Under the pieces are notes generated by a model, which saw only the letters and a list, made by a program, of their open reading frames with translations, did no database searches and was not told the origin of the DNA. 64,000 nucleotides of DNA from JAICUF01 sp038250675 (GTDB taxonomy: Bacteria; Gemmatimonadota; Gemmatimonadetes; Gemmatimonadales; GWC2-71-9): the NCBI GenBank assembly GCA_038250675.1, contig JBBSCB010000008.1, forward strand, positions 47,714-111,713, given 5' to 3'. Both the position numbers and the translations under genes were made by a program. Within the stretch, counting starts at the first letter, position 1. Each line of letters opens with the position of its first letter. Below are positions 1 to 10,160 of this stretch, piece by piece.

Positions 1-172
1 GGAAGCCGGCGGCGGCGCCGCACAGGGCGGCCACGACGAGCCCGGTCTGCGGGTTGGCAATGCGCGCAGCCAGGACTTCACCCGCGACGCAGCCAAAAAA
101 AGAAGCTGCCCACGCCATGAACGGCGTGAGCAGCCATCCGAACGCCCGCAAGAAGAGCCGCAGCCAATGCAT
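1..172 (-). CDS. Hydrophobic membrane protein, partial (cut by window start)
   Basis: The reading frame opens with ATG at 172 and runs off the left edge after about 57 codons. The visible part begins MHWLRLFLRAFG and then has a hydrophobic stretch (WLLTPFMAWAASFFGCVAG), followed by a second hydrophobic run near the edge. It looks like the N-terminus of an integral membrane protein. It starts only four bases after the stop of the preceding membrane-protein gene, so the two are probably co-transcribed and may work together. No family can be named from this fragment. The start is supported by the tight spacing, not by a clear ribosome binding site. Confidence 0.45.
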   Translation of the reverse strand, partial: MHWLRLFLRAFGWLLTPFMAWAASFFGCVAGEVLAARIANPQTGLVVAALCGAAAGF

Positions 173-176
173 CAGG

Positions 177-806
177 TCACGCGCGGGATGCCCGCCACGA
201 CGTGAGCGCGGCCCCGGCGGCGACCCCGGGCAGAAACGCGACGCCGAAGGTGCCGAGCGACCAGCCCGCATGCGGCACATGGATCACGATCGCGAGGAGG
301 GCAAATCCCACGCTCAGTGCGAGCGCGAGCAGCATGGGCTGCGCCAGCGAATGCGGCTGTCCGCGCCGCACCCGCGCCGCCAGCATGAGCGCGCCCATCC
401 ACGGCATGAACGTCCCGACCATCCACCACACCGGGTGGTACCACCAGTTGCTGCCCCCGCCGATCTCGAGCCAGCGGTTGGTATAGACACCGAGGGGCTG
501 CAGGATCGCGACATCAAACAACAGAAACACCGCCGTGGCGGCGAGTCCGGTGCCGGCGGCACCGGCGATCCCCTCGATGGTTCGCGCCCGGGTCCAGGTG
601 CCCGGCAGCAGCGTGACGATCGTAAGCCCCGCAATCAGCACGATCCCGCCGACGACCGCCTCGACGATGCCGCCGGTCAGCCGGGTGATGATGGCCATCA
701 GCACCACGATCAGCGCCTCGATGGCGCCGAGGATCACGGCATGCCGGATCACACCGGGCAGCGCCGTCCGATCGAAATCGCCCTGAAGTTCCACCGCCGA
801 TCCCAT
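177..806 (-). CDS. Multi-pass membrane protein of unknown function
   Basis: About 209 residues with roughly five or six hydrophobic segments: around residues 23-42, 45-66, 82-105, 125-145, 155-175 and 180-198. A tryptophan-rich loop (SNWWYHPVWWMVG) lies between two of the segments. I recognise no catalytic motif. ATG at 806 is preferred over an in-frame GTG at 818 because GGGAG sits five bases upstream of the ATG. The gene follows the UbiA-family gene by about 60 bases and precedes another membrane protein by four bases. It may belong to the same long transcript. Function is unknown. Confidence 0.6.
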   Translation of the reverse strand: MGSAVELQGDFDRTALPGVIRHAVILGAIEALIVVLMAIITRLTGGIVEAVVGGIVLIAGLTIVTLLPGTWTRARTIEGIAGAAGTGLAATAVFLLFDVAILQPLGVYTNRWLEIGGGSNWWYHPVWWMVGTFMPWMGALMLAARVRRGQPHSLAQPMLLALALSVGFALLAIVIHVPHAGWSLGTFGVAFLPGVAAGAALTSWRASRA

Positions 807-868
807 GCCGTCTCCCACTGGAGTGAAGGGTCAATAATACCGCGGCCCGGCGCGCCGGGCCAAGGGGT

Positions 869-1792
869 TCAGCCGGCCCAGGCAGCGACCACGACGATAT
901 CGGTCACCGCCCACGCAGCGAGCGCCCGATACATCCCTCGCTGGTGCTCGGCCGGCGTCATGCGCACGCCGCGGCGCCGCCACGGGACGAGCACGGCGGC
1001 CCAGGCCGCTCCCGCCGCCCCGAGCGCCGCCCAGCGCCAGCCGCCGGCCGTACCCCAGCCACTGCGCACGCCGGCCGCCGCGAGAAGCGCGAATGCCAAC
1101 GCCGCCGCGCCCAGCGCAACGTCGAGACTGCGCGCGACGCCGAGGCGCAGCGCGAGCGTCACGTCGCCGCGGGCGCGGTCCTCGTCGAGCTGATAGAGCT
1201 GCGTAAGCGGATACAGCGCCGCGAACAGCGGGCAGAAGGCGAGCAGAATCAGCCCGTGCGTGAGGTGGAGCGGACGCCCGGTCGACGCCCACCCGGCGTA
1301 CGGCGTCAGCGACCCGAAACCCCACATGTTGATGAGCCAGTCCGCACCCGCCACCGCCTTCAGACGAGCCGGCGGCACCGAATAGAGCAGCGAGAGCAGG
1401 AGGCACACGACATACGCGGCAGCGAAGCCGCGCGGCAGCGCGAACGCGCCGGCGAGGCCGGCCAGCATCAATCCGAGCCCGAACGCAAAGAGATGTCGCG
1501 GCGGCGGCGGCGGCCGGCGCAGGTAGGCGACGTCTCCCAGGTCACGATCGACAGCGGAATTGATCGCCAGCGTTCCGCCGTTGAGGCACACCACCCAGAG
1601 CAGCAACGCCAGCAGACCGTGCCCCAGCTCGGCACCGGCCGCCAGCGCCAGCCCCGTCGCGAGCAGGTAGCCCACCGTGGTATGGGCCGCCATGATCGGC
1701 CATTCCGCGGGGCGCAGGTGCAGCACGTAGTCAAAGCGGCCGCCGAGCAGACGGTAACCCAGCCGGCGCGTGCCGCCGGGCGATGGCGTCAC
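869..1792 (-). CDS. UbiA-family prenyltransferase
   Basis: About 307 residues and strongly hydrophobic, with the two aspartate-rich motifs of UbiA enzymes. These are NSAVDRDLGD at about residues 78-87 and DEDRARGD further on. The family transfers polyprenyl groups from prenyl diphosphates onto aromatic or other acceptors inside the membrane, using Mg2+ held by these aspartates. The acceptor cannot be told from sequence; quinone, heme O, chlorophyll and carotenoid pathways all use this fold. The start is GTG at 1792, overlapping the coaX stop as GTGA; the longer open frame is antisense-like noise over coaX. A run of five prolines follows the first motif, which is unusual. Confidence 0.8.
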   Translation of the reverse strand: MTPSPGGTRRLGYRLLGGRFDYVLHLRPAEWPIMAAHTTVGYLLATGLALAAGAELGHGLLALLLWVVCLNGGTLAINSAVDRDLGDVAYLRRPPPPPRHLFAFGLGLMLAGLAGAFALPRGFAAAYVVCLLLSLLYSVPPARLKAVAGADWLINMWGFGSLTPYAGWASTGRPLHLTHGLILLAFCPLFAALYPLTQLYQLDEDRARGDVTLALRLGVARSLDVALGAAALAFALLAAAGVRSGWGTAGGWRWAALGAAGAAWAAVLVPWRRRGVRMTPAEHQRGMYRALAAWAVTDIVVVAAWAG

Positions 1793-2568
1793 CAGCGGAG
1801 GCCCAGGTGTCCCGCTGCGAGGCACAGGCCGCGAAGCGTCAGCGCCGGCTCGACCGCGTCGATGCTCCGGCAGTGAGGCGCGACGAGCGCGGAGAGCCCG
1901 CCGGTCGCCACCACGCGCGGCTGACCGCCGTCCGGCCACTCGGCCCGGATGCGCCGCACCATGCCGTCCACGGCATCGGCGGCGCCATAGATCACGCCCG
2001 CCTGAATGCATTCCTCGGTCCGGCGGCCGATGACCCGCTCAGGCGCGGCGAGCTCAGTGGCGGGCAGCTTGGCGGCGCGCCGGGTGAGCTGATCGGCCGA
2101 GGTGCGCACCCCGGGCATGATGGCGCCACCGATGAAGCGACCATCGGCGGTGATGCAGTCGAAGGTGGTGGCGGTGCCGAAGTCCACCACGATCACGTCG
2201 CCAGCGTGCAGGTCCGCGGCCGCGAGCACGTTGACGATGCGGTCGGCACCGACGCTGAGCGGCTCGTCCACATCCAGCCGCACCGGCAGCCGCGCGTGCG
2301 CATCCACGGCCACCGGACGCACGCCGGTGGCCGCCGCGACGCCGTCGGCGATGCTGCGCGTGACCGCCGGCGCCACCGAGGCCAGGCAGATTGCGCGCAC
2401 CTCGTTGGGCGAATGGCCGGCATGCAGCAGAAAACCGCTGATGGCGGCGGCCCATTCGTCCGGCGTACGATCGGGATTGGTCGTGAGTCGCCAGTGCACC
2501 AGGAGGGCGTCGTCCCGGAAGAGCCCGGCGGTGATCTCCGTGTTGCCGATGTCGAGGGTCAGAAGCAT
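1789..2568 (-). CDS. coaX: Type III pantothenate kinase
   Basis: CoaX phosphorylates pantothenate, the first step of coenzyme A synthesis, in the cytoplasm. The protein starts MLLTLDIGNTEITAGLF, which holds the DxGNT phosphate-binding motif of the ASKHA-fold type III enzymes at residues 6-10. Further motifs are GADRIVN and VDFGTATTFDCI, and the glycine-rich ATGGLSAL lies near the C-terminus. The length of 259 residues is normal. ATG at 2568 places the motif at the N-terminus as expected. It follows birA by 13 bases, and birA followed by coaX is a common pairing (often fused). It overlaps the UbiA gene by four bases. Confidence 0.95.
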   Translation of the reverse strand: MLLTLDIGNTEITAGLFRDDALLVHWRLTTNPDRTPDEWAAAISGFLLHAGHSPNEVRAICLASVAPAVTRSIADGVAAATGVRPVAVDAHARLPVRLDVDEPLSVGADRIVNVLAAADLHAGDVIVVDFGTATTFDCITADGRFIGGAIMPGVRTSADQLTRRAAKLPATELAAPERVIGRRTEECIQAGVIYGAADAVDGMVRRIRAEWPDGGQPRVVATGGLSALVAPHCRSIDAVEPALTLRGLCLAAGHLGLRW

Positions 2569-2581
2569 GGCCGGCTCTCCT

Positions 2582-3289
2582 TCAGGTGGTCCCGGCGACG
2601 GCCGGGCCCACGCGAACGGTCTCGACGGCACCGTCGGCCCGGCGCACGCGCAGCGCTCCGTCGTCGAGCACCCCTTCGGCGATGCCCGCCACCGGCGAGT
2701 GGAGGACGCGGCCGCGGAGCCAGTCGCGCGCGGCAAACGCCCGCTGCTCGCGGCGATCGAGCAGCCCACCTTCCCGTGCCGCGGCACGGACCGCGTTGAT
2801 CACGGGCAGCGCCAGATCGCCCGGGCGGAGCTCCGGCTGCACCGATGCGAGCGAGACGGCCGTACCCTCCAGCTCGGTGGGGATGGCGTTGGCCACATTG
2901 AGGCCGACGCCGATGGCGATCCACGCCAGCCGGTCTCCCACCCACCGTGCCTCGCACAAAATGCCGCCGGCCTTCCGACCCGCGAGCAGCAGATCGTTGG
3001 GCCACTTCACCGCCACACCGGGCACGCCGAACGCATCGAGCACCTCGGCCACCGCGAGGGCGACGCGCAGGCTCAGCGCATCGCCCGGCGGCGCACCGGC
3101 GGGGCGCACGAGCACGCTCAGCCACAGTCCGCCGCGGAGCGAGTGCCAGCTCCGCCCGCGGGACCCCCGCCCGCCGGTCTGCTCGACGGCCACCACCGCC
3201 GTGCCGTCCGCCGCGCCGTCCGCGGCCACGCCGTGCACCACGTCCTGCGTGGATCCGACGCGCTCGGCCCAGGTGATCAGCCCCGTCAT
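2582..3289 (-). CDS. birA: Biotin--[acetyl-CoA-carboxylase] ligase
   Basis: BirA activates biotin as biotinyl-AMP and attaches it to the biotin carboxyl carrier of acetyl-CoA carboxylase and similar enzymes. The protein has 235 residues and lacks the N-terminal helix-turn-helix of bifunctional BirA, so it is the ligase-only form and should not act as a repressor. The biotin/ATP loop reads QTGGRGSRGRSW, and the catalytic KWPNDLLL motif follows with KAGGILCE. The ATG at 3289 overlaps the uppP stop (ATGA). coaX follows closely. Confidence 0.94.
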   Translation of the reverse strand: MTGLITWAERVGSTQDVVHGVAADGAADGTAVVAVEQTGGRGSRGRSWHSLRGGLWLSVLVRPAGAPPGDALSLRVALAVAEVLDAFGVPGVAVKWPNDLLLAGRKAGGILCEARWVGDRLAWIAIGVGLNVANAIPTELEGTAVSLASVQPELRPGDLALPVINAVRAAAREGGLLDRREQRAFAARDWLRGRVLHSPVAGIAEGVLDDGALRVRRADGAVETVRVGPAVAGTT

Positions 3290-4092
3290 GCGCGCGTGCC
3301 GTCCAGAAAGAGCGCCAGCAGGAGCAACCCAAAGACGATCCGGTACCAGGCGAAGACCCGGAAGGTGTTGTGGGACACGAAGCGGAGGAACGCGCGCACG
3401 ACGACCAGCGCGGACACGAACGAGACGATGAAGCCGAGCGCAAAGACGGGGACGTCGCCGCCGCCGAGTCCGTGCCGACTCTTGAAGAGGTCGTATGCGG
3501 TGGCCGCGAGCATGACGGGAATGGCGAGGAAGAACGAGAACTCCGTCGCCGCGCGACGTGACAGGCCCAGTGCATATCCGCCCAGGATCGTGGCCGCCGA
3601 GCGCGAGGTGCCCGGAATGAGCGAGAGGACCTGGGCCAGACCGACGCCGAGCGCGGTCGACGGCGGCACCGCCATCACGTCATCGGAGCCCTCCACCGGT
3701 CGCCACCGCTCGATAATCAGAATGGCAATGCCGCCCACCACCAGCGCCGCGGCGACCACGAGTGGCCGGAACAGGTACTGCTTGACCCACTCGTGCACGG
3801 CCAGCCCGATGACGGCGACCGGAAGAAACGCGATGAGGAGATTGACCAGCAGCCGGCGCGCCGGGCCGTCATGGCGCGCGTCCACCAGCAACGCCACCAG
3901 GCGCACGCGGTACAACCACACGATGGCCAGGATGGCACCGAGCTGAATGAAAATCTCGAACGCCTTGGCGGTCGCACCCTCAAAGCCCAGCCAGTGCCCG
4001 GCGAGAATCAGGTGGCCGGTGGACGAGACCGGCAGAAACTCGGTCACGCCCTCGACGAGCCCGAGGACGGTGGCGACGAGGTAGGGGTTCAT
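3286..4092 (-). CDS. uppP: Undecaprenyl-diphosphate phosphatase (BacA family)
   Basis: UppP removes a phosphate from undecaprenyl diphosphate, recycling the lipid carrier for peptidoglycan and other envelope polymers. It has 268 residues and about eight membrane segments. The two conserved catalytic loops are present: EFLPVSSTGHL at residues 18-28 and PGTSRSAATI in the second half. ATG at 4092 overlaps the bshA stop (ATGA) and is the start that gives the normal N-terminus. It is translationally coupled to birA downstream. Family members can also confer bacitracin resistance when overproduced; nothing here shows that. Confidence 0.96.
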   Translation of the reverse strand: MNPYLVATVLGLVEGVTEFLPVSSTGHLILAGHWLGFEGATAKAFEIFIQLGAILAIVWLYRVRLVALLVDARHDGPARRLLVNLLIAFLPVAVIGLAVHEWVKQYLFRPLVVAAALVVGGIAILIIERWRPVEGSDDVMAVPPSTALGVGLAQVLSLIPGTSRSAATILGGYALGLSRRAATEFSFFLAIPVMLAATAYDLFKSRHGLGGGDVPVFALGFIVSFVSALVVVRAFLRFVSHNTFRVFAWYRIVFGLLLLALFLDGTRA

Positions 4093-5213
4093 CCCACTAC
4101 CTCGGCGTACAGCTCCTCGTACCGCGGCACGACCCGGTCGGCCGAGAAGCGGTGGGCGGTTTCCACGGCCGCGTCGCGCATGGCGGCAAGCCGGTCCGGA
4201 TGACGGAGCAGCTCGATGGCGCGGCGCCCCATCGCCTCGACCGAGCCGACCGGCTCGAGGATGCCGCTGACGCCGTCCTCGATCACCTCCGGAAGACCGC
4301 CGGCGCGGGACGCGATGACGGGCGCGCCGCACGCCATCGCTTCGAGCGCCGCAAGGCCGAACGACTCGGTCTGGGACGGCAGCAGGAACAGGTCAGTCGA
4401 CTGCAGCAGGTTGGCGACCGTATCGAGCCGGCCAAGAAAGCGTACGTCCTCGGCGACGCCGAGCTCGCGGGCTTCGTGCTCGGCGTCGGTGCGGTCGGGA
4501 CCGTCACCCACCATGAGCAGCGTCGCCGGCATGGCGCGGCGAACGCGCGCAAAGACCCGCACCACGTCCTTCACCCGCTTCACCTCGCGGAAGTTGGACA
4601 CGTGCGTCAGCACCCGATGATCGGCTGGCGCGAGGCCGCTGCACCGCCCGTCCGTGGATGGACGATATTCGTTGAGGTTCACGAAATTCGGGATGCTGCG
4701 GATGTCGCAGCTCACGCAGCCGAACGCGCGGTGCGTCTCGTCCCGCAGAAAATCCGAGACCGCCGTGACGCCGTCGGACCGCTCGATCGAGAACTTGGTG
4801 ATGGCGTAGAAGCTGCTCTCCTGGCCCACCAGCGTGATATCGGTGCCGTGCAGCGTCGTGATCACCTTGAGCGGCAGCTCGCCCTCCAGCATTTCGCGGG
4901 CGAGATAGGCGGTGGTCGCGTGCGGGACGGCGTAGTGCACATGCAGCACGTCCAGCTTCTCGCGGAGCGCGACCTCATGCTGCTTCGAGGCCAGCGCCAG
5001 CGTATACGGGAAATGGTCGAAGAGCGGATAGCGACCCATCCGGGTCTCGACCTCGTGAAAGTAGACGTTCTCCGCGTAGCCCCGGAGGCGGAACGGCGAC
5101 GCGTAGGTCACGAAGTGCACTTCATGCCCACGTCGTGCCAGCTCGAGACCGAGCTCCGTCGCGACCGCGCCGGAACCGCCGTAGGTCGGGTAACAGGTGA
5201 TGCCGATCTTCAT
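4089..5213 (-). CDS. bshA: N-acetyl-alpha-D-glucosaminyl L-malate synthase (bacillithiol synthesis)
   Basis: A GT4-family glycosyltransferase of 374 residues. The start MKIGITCYPTYGGSGAVATELG matches the nucleotide-sugar loop of BshA, and the acceptor region around TTLHGTDITLVG is also typical. The C-terminal half carries the donor-site pattern ESFGLAALEAMACGAPVIAS. BshA joins UDP-GlcNAc to L-malate, the first step of bacillithiol synthesis. The other steps (bshB, bshC) are not in this window. It overlaps miaA upstream and uppP downstream by four bases each. Assignment to BshA rather than a generic GT4 rests on the N-terminal signature and length. Confidence 0.9.
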   Translation of the reverse strand: MKIGITCYPTYGGSGAVATELGLELARRGHEVHFVTYASPFRLRGYAENVYFHEVETRMGRYPLFDHFPYTLALASKQHEVALREKLDVLHVHYAVPHATTAYLAREMLEGELPLKVITTLHGTDITLVGQESSFYAITKFSIERSDGVTAVSDFLRDETHRAFGCVSCDIRSIPNFVNLNEYRPSTDGRCSGLAPADHRVLTHVSNFREVKRVKDVVRVFARVRRAMPATLLMVGDGPDRTDAEHEARELGVAEDVRFLGRLDTVANLLQSTDLFLLPSQTESFGLAALEAMACGAPVIASRAGGLPEVIEDGVSGILEPVGSVEAMGRRAIELLRHPDRLAAMRDAAVETAHRFSADRVVPRYEELYAEVVG

Positions 5214-6113
5214 CGGGTCTCCCAGGCCTGAACGATCTCCGCCGCGAGCACCTCGGGCGGACGGGTGGCGTCCAGCGTCATGCGCGGCCCCTCAAGCTGA
5301 TGTCGAAACCAGGTTTCCTGCCGCTTCGCGTACTGCCGTGTGCTCGTCGCGATCGCGTCGGCGACGCTGTCGCGGGTGCGCGTGCCGTGCAGATACTCGA
5401 CCGCCTCCCGGATGCCGACGCCGTCCAGCCCGGGTGCATGCGCGGCGTGACCCTCGGACAGCACGGCCGCGGTTTCCTCGATCAGCCCGCGGCGGAGCAT
5501 CTCCTCCGCCCGGCGCTGAATCCGGGCATGCAGCACCGGGCGGGGAGCGGTCAGCACAATGTACCACGGCTCGATCACACCCTGCGCCCGGGCCGTCTGC
5601 TGCCAATGCGTGAGCGGTCGGCCGGTGAGCAGTGCCACTTCGATGGCCCGCGCAGCGCGCTGGCGGCCGCCGCCACGGAACCCGGGATCGAGCCGGCCGG
5701 CCCAGCGCACCAGATCGATCGGGTCGAGCCGGGTGGTGAACGCATCCACCCGCCGGCGGAGCCCGGGATCGATCGGCGGCTCCGCGAACAACCCCTCGGC
5801 CAGCGCCCGGACGTACAGCCCCGTTCCGCCGACGACGATCGCCTGGCGTTGTCGCGCGGCCACGTCGGCCAGCCACTCACGCGCCTCCCGCGCAAATCGG
5901 CCCGCGCTGTAACGGGTGCCGGGATCGATCAGGTCCACGCCGTGATGGGCCACCCGGGCGCGCTCGCGCGCGCTGGGCTTGGCAGTGCCGATGTCGAGGC
6001 GCCGGTAGACTTGGCGCGAATCCGCCGAGATCACCTCTACCGGCCAGTGCCCGGCCAGGGCCATCGCCACGGCCGTCTTGCCGATGGCGGTGGGACCGAC
6101 CAGCACCGGTACG

Positions 6114-6127
<14 letters not shown>
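5210..6127 (-). CDS. miaA: tRNA dimethylallyltransferase
   Basis: MiaA transfers a dimethylallyl group to N6 of adenine 37 in tRNAs reading codons that begin with U. The P-loop GPTAIGKT is at about residues 11-18, followed by the typical ISADSRQVYR. GTGLYVRAL and the C-terminal TRQYAKRQETWFR basic motif are also present. I choose the TTG at 6127 because it has GGAG about seven bases upstream and gives a normal N-terminus; a GTG at 6106 is the alternative. The gene overlaps the end of mutL and ends in ATGA with bshA. miaB, which acts next on the same base, is at 59821. Confidence 0.93.
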
Positions 6128-7823
<1,696 letters not shown>

Positions 7824-7833
7824 CGGGGGCAAT

Positions 7834-10155
7834 CTACTCCGCCACCGGCGCCAGCGCCTCCACCGGCAGCCATCCCTCGCGACCGTCCGGCGCGGCCACG
7901 AGGCGCCATCCCGGCACGGCGCGCACGGGGCGCACCGCCGCACCAGATCCGACCACCACGATCTCCGGGGCCCGGCCATGCGGCGAGAGCCGGAGCGGGC
8001 CGGCGACCGTCACCAGCGCCAGCGGGCGGCCGTACCAGAAGCGCAACCCGACTGCGGCTCCGCCGCTGATGACCGCGGCCGTCAGCAGGGCCCCGACCCG
8101 TGCCCGCATGCGATTCCCACCGGTGACGAAGAGCGACCAGCCCAGCACCCAGCACGCCAGGGCGGCGAGCGCGAGCTCGTCGGGCGTAAGCGGCGCCACC
8201 CACTCGCGGCGGGCCGACTCATCATCGGGGGCCGGCAGGAGATCCAGCGCCCGGCGCACGTCGGCGCGGCGCGGTGCCAGGCGCCGTGCACGCACCCATG
8301 CCGCCGTCGCCGCGCCATCGGCACCCAGCCGATACTCGGCGGCCCCGAGATCATACCAGTGCGCGGCGACGTTCGGCTCCGCGTGCGCCCGCCGGGCGAA
8401 TCCGTCGGCCGCCGCATGGAGCGAGCCCGAGGCATACAACTGCTCGGGATTGGTCTGGGCACGCAGCGGAACCGCGGCGAGCAGGACCAGCAACGTCGCC
8501 GCCGCCGCCCGCCGCGGCCCACGGCGTGACGTGGCTCCGAGCCCACGCGTGAGGTCATCGAGCTCGCGGGCCAGCGCCGCGGTGCGCTCGCGATCGGTCG
8601 CGGCCGGCCCGTAGCGCGCCGCCAGATAGGCATCGCGGGTCGCGGCGACCTTCGTGGCGAGTGCCGCATCCACGCCCGCGGCCCTGAGCGCGGCGGCGAG
8701 CGCCGGACCGGAGTAGCGGTCGACATCCGGCACCAGCGCCCGGAGCGCGGCGTGCAGCCGGCGATCGGCGCCGAGGGGGTCGGGTCGCCATGTCGGTGCG
8801 GCTTGGCGGCGGCGGCGACAGCGCAGCTCGGCGGCGAGTGCCACGGCGGGCCCAAGCGCCGCGAGCAGCGCCCACAACCAGTGCGGCACGCCGGTGACGA
8901 CTCGCCGCGGCAGCGCCGGCCGTTGGGGCACCATGAGCGGTGGTGGCGTCGCGCGCGCGGTCGACGCTTCGGCCGCCGGGGCAACGGTGACCGTCGCCGC
9001 CAGCACCGTGGCCACCCGGTAGCTGCGGCTGCCAAGATCGAAATACGGGTAGGACAGCGCGGGGAGCGTGAGCACGCCGGCGCTGTCCGGTACCGCGATC
9101 TGGTGGATCGTCCTGGTCCCGCCGAACAGTCCGTCGGTCGTCCGCAACTGGTCGTCGGTGCGATCGACGTAGCCGCGCACGCTGGCCGGCCACCGCATGT
9201 CGGGCGCGGGCCAGAGCGCCACGTTTCCCGCGCCACTCACCGACACATCCACGTTGAGCGCTTCCCCGACGCGGCCGGCGGGCGGCGCCACGCTCCGCGC
9301 CACGTCGAGACCGCGACCGACCGCACCACTGAACCCTGCGGGTCGGCCGGCTGCCGGGAGCGGAAGCACCGTCAGCGTCACCGCGTTGCTCTCCAGCATG
9401 AACTGCTCCTCCTGGCTGAAGAACTGGAGCGCCATCGGGACGCTGTAGCGGAGCGACGCCTTGGCCACGGTGAGCGGCCCGGGGACCAGCGGGAAGACCA
9501 CCTGATGCATCACGAAGAGATCGTACGACTCGCCAGCCACCTTCCGGGTGGCGGCGATGCCGAGCGGCACCGGCTGCGGGTAACTCCACACCCCTTCCGC
9601 CGCCGGCGGTTGCAGAGTCGGCGGCCGCCGCAGCTGCGCGCGGAGGTCGCGGGGGAACCATGCTGCGGTCACGACGTCGACCTGCTCGCCGACGTAGACC
9701 GTGTCCGCCGACGCCAGCACGACCACGGCCGCCTTGCCCGGGCGCCTGGGTGGCGGCGCCCGCTCGAGCACCCGCCGGACGCGTGCACTCAATGTCGTGG
9801 CCGTCGCCGTGCCCGATCCCGCAGCCACGGTCACGTCGAGTGTGCCGGTCTGGAGTATCTCTTGTCCCTGGCGCGCCCGGACCGGCCCCAGCGGCCACTT
9901 CCCGGCGCGGAGCGCACGCAGCGTCACCTCCAGCGTGGTCGTGCGGGTCGGGCCCGCCCCCATGGAGACCTCGGTCTGCTCCGAGCGGCCGACGATCTCG
10001 AATCCGGGCAGCGGCGGGAGCGTGACCTGCATCGGATCCAGCGACCGGCTCACGGCGCGCACGGTGAGCACCACCTCGTCGCCGATCGCGACGTGATCGC
10101 GATCGACCGACGCGGTGAGCGACGGCCCGCCCTGCAGCAGGGCCACTGCCAGCAT
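7834..10155 (-). CDS. BatD-BatE fusion protein
   Basis: A single frame of 773 residues. Residues 1-420 are extracytoplasmic beta-rich repeats typical of BatD, after a short signal segment. A membrane helix spans 424-442 and a basic cytoplasmic stretch 443-549. Residues 550-567 look like a signal peptide ending in RAQ, after which a TPR segment (about 570-640) follows. Two more membrane helices lie at about 660-678 and 686-705, and a C-terminal SH3-like domain contains GREGWLPVEALAP. The second half is BatE architecture, so this is a BatD-BatE fusion. ATG at 10155, six bases after the previous stop, is preferred; the longer frame overlaps batBC. Bat proteins form a membrane complex linked to stress tolerance; the exact role is unclear. 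Confidence 0.82.
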   Translation of the reverse strand: MLAVALLQGGPSLTASVDRDHVAIGDEVVLTVRAVSRSLDPMQVTLPPLPGFEIVGRSEQTEVSMGAGPTRTTTLEVTLRALRAGKWPLGPVRARQGQEILQTGTLDVTVAAGSGTATATTLSARVRRVLERAPPPRRPGKAAVVVLASADTVYVGEQVDVVTAAWFPRDLRAQLRRPPTLQPPAAEGVWSYPQPVPLGIAATRKVAGESYDLFVMHQVVFPLVPGPLTVAKASLRYSVPMALQFFSQEEQFMLESNAVTLTVLPLPAAGRPAGFSGAVGRGLDVARSVAPPAGRVGEALNVDVSVSGAGNVALWPAPDMRWPASVRGYVDRTDDQLRTTDGLFGGTRTIHQIAVPDSAGVLTLPALSYPYFDLGSRSYRVATVLAATVTVAPAAEASTARATPPPLMVPQRPALPRRVVTGVPHWLWALLAALGPAVALAAELRCRRRRQAAPTWRPDPLGADRRLHAALRALVPDVDRYSGPALAAALRAAGVDAALATKVAATRDAYLAARYGPAATDRERTAALARELDDLTRGLGATSRRGPRRAAAATLLVLLAAVPLRAQTNPEQLYASGSLHAAADGFARRAHAEPNVAAHWYDLGAAEYRLGADGAATAAWVRARRLAPRRADVRRALDLLPAPDDESARREWVAPLTPDELALAALACWVLGWSLFVTGGNRMRARVGALLTAAVISGGAAVGLRFWYGRPLALVTVAGPLRLSPHGRAPEIVVVGSGAAVRPVRAVPGWRLVAAPDGREGWLPVEALAPVAE

Positions 10156-10160
10156 GAGGG

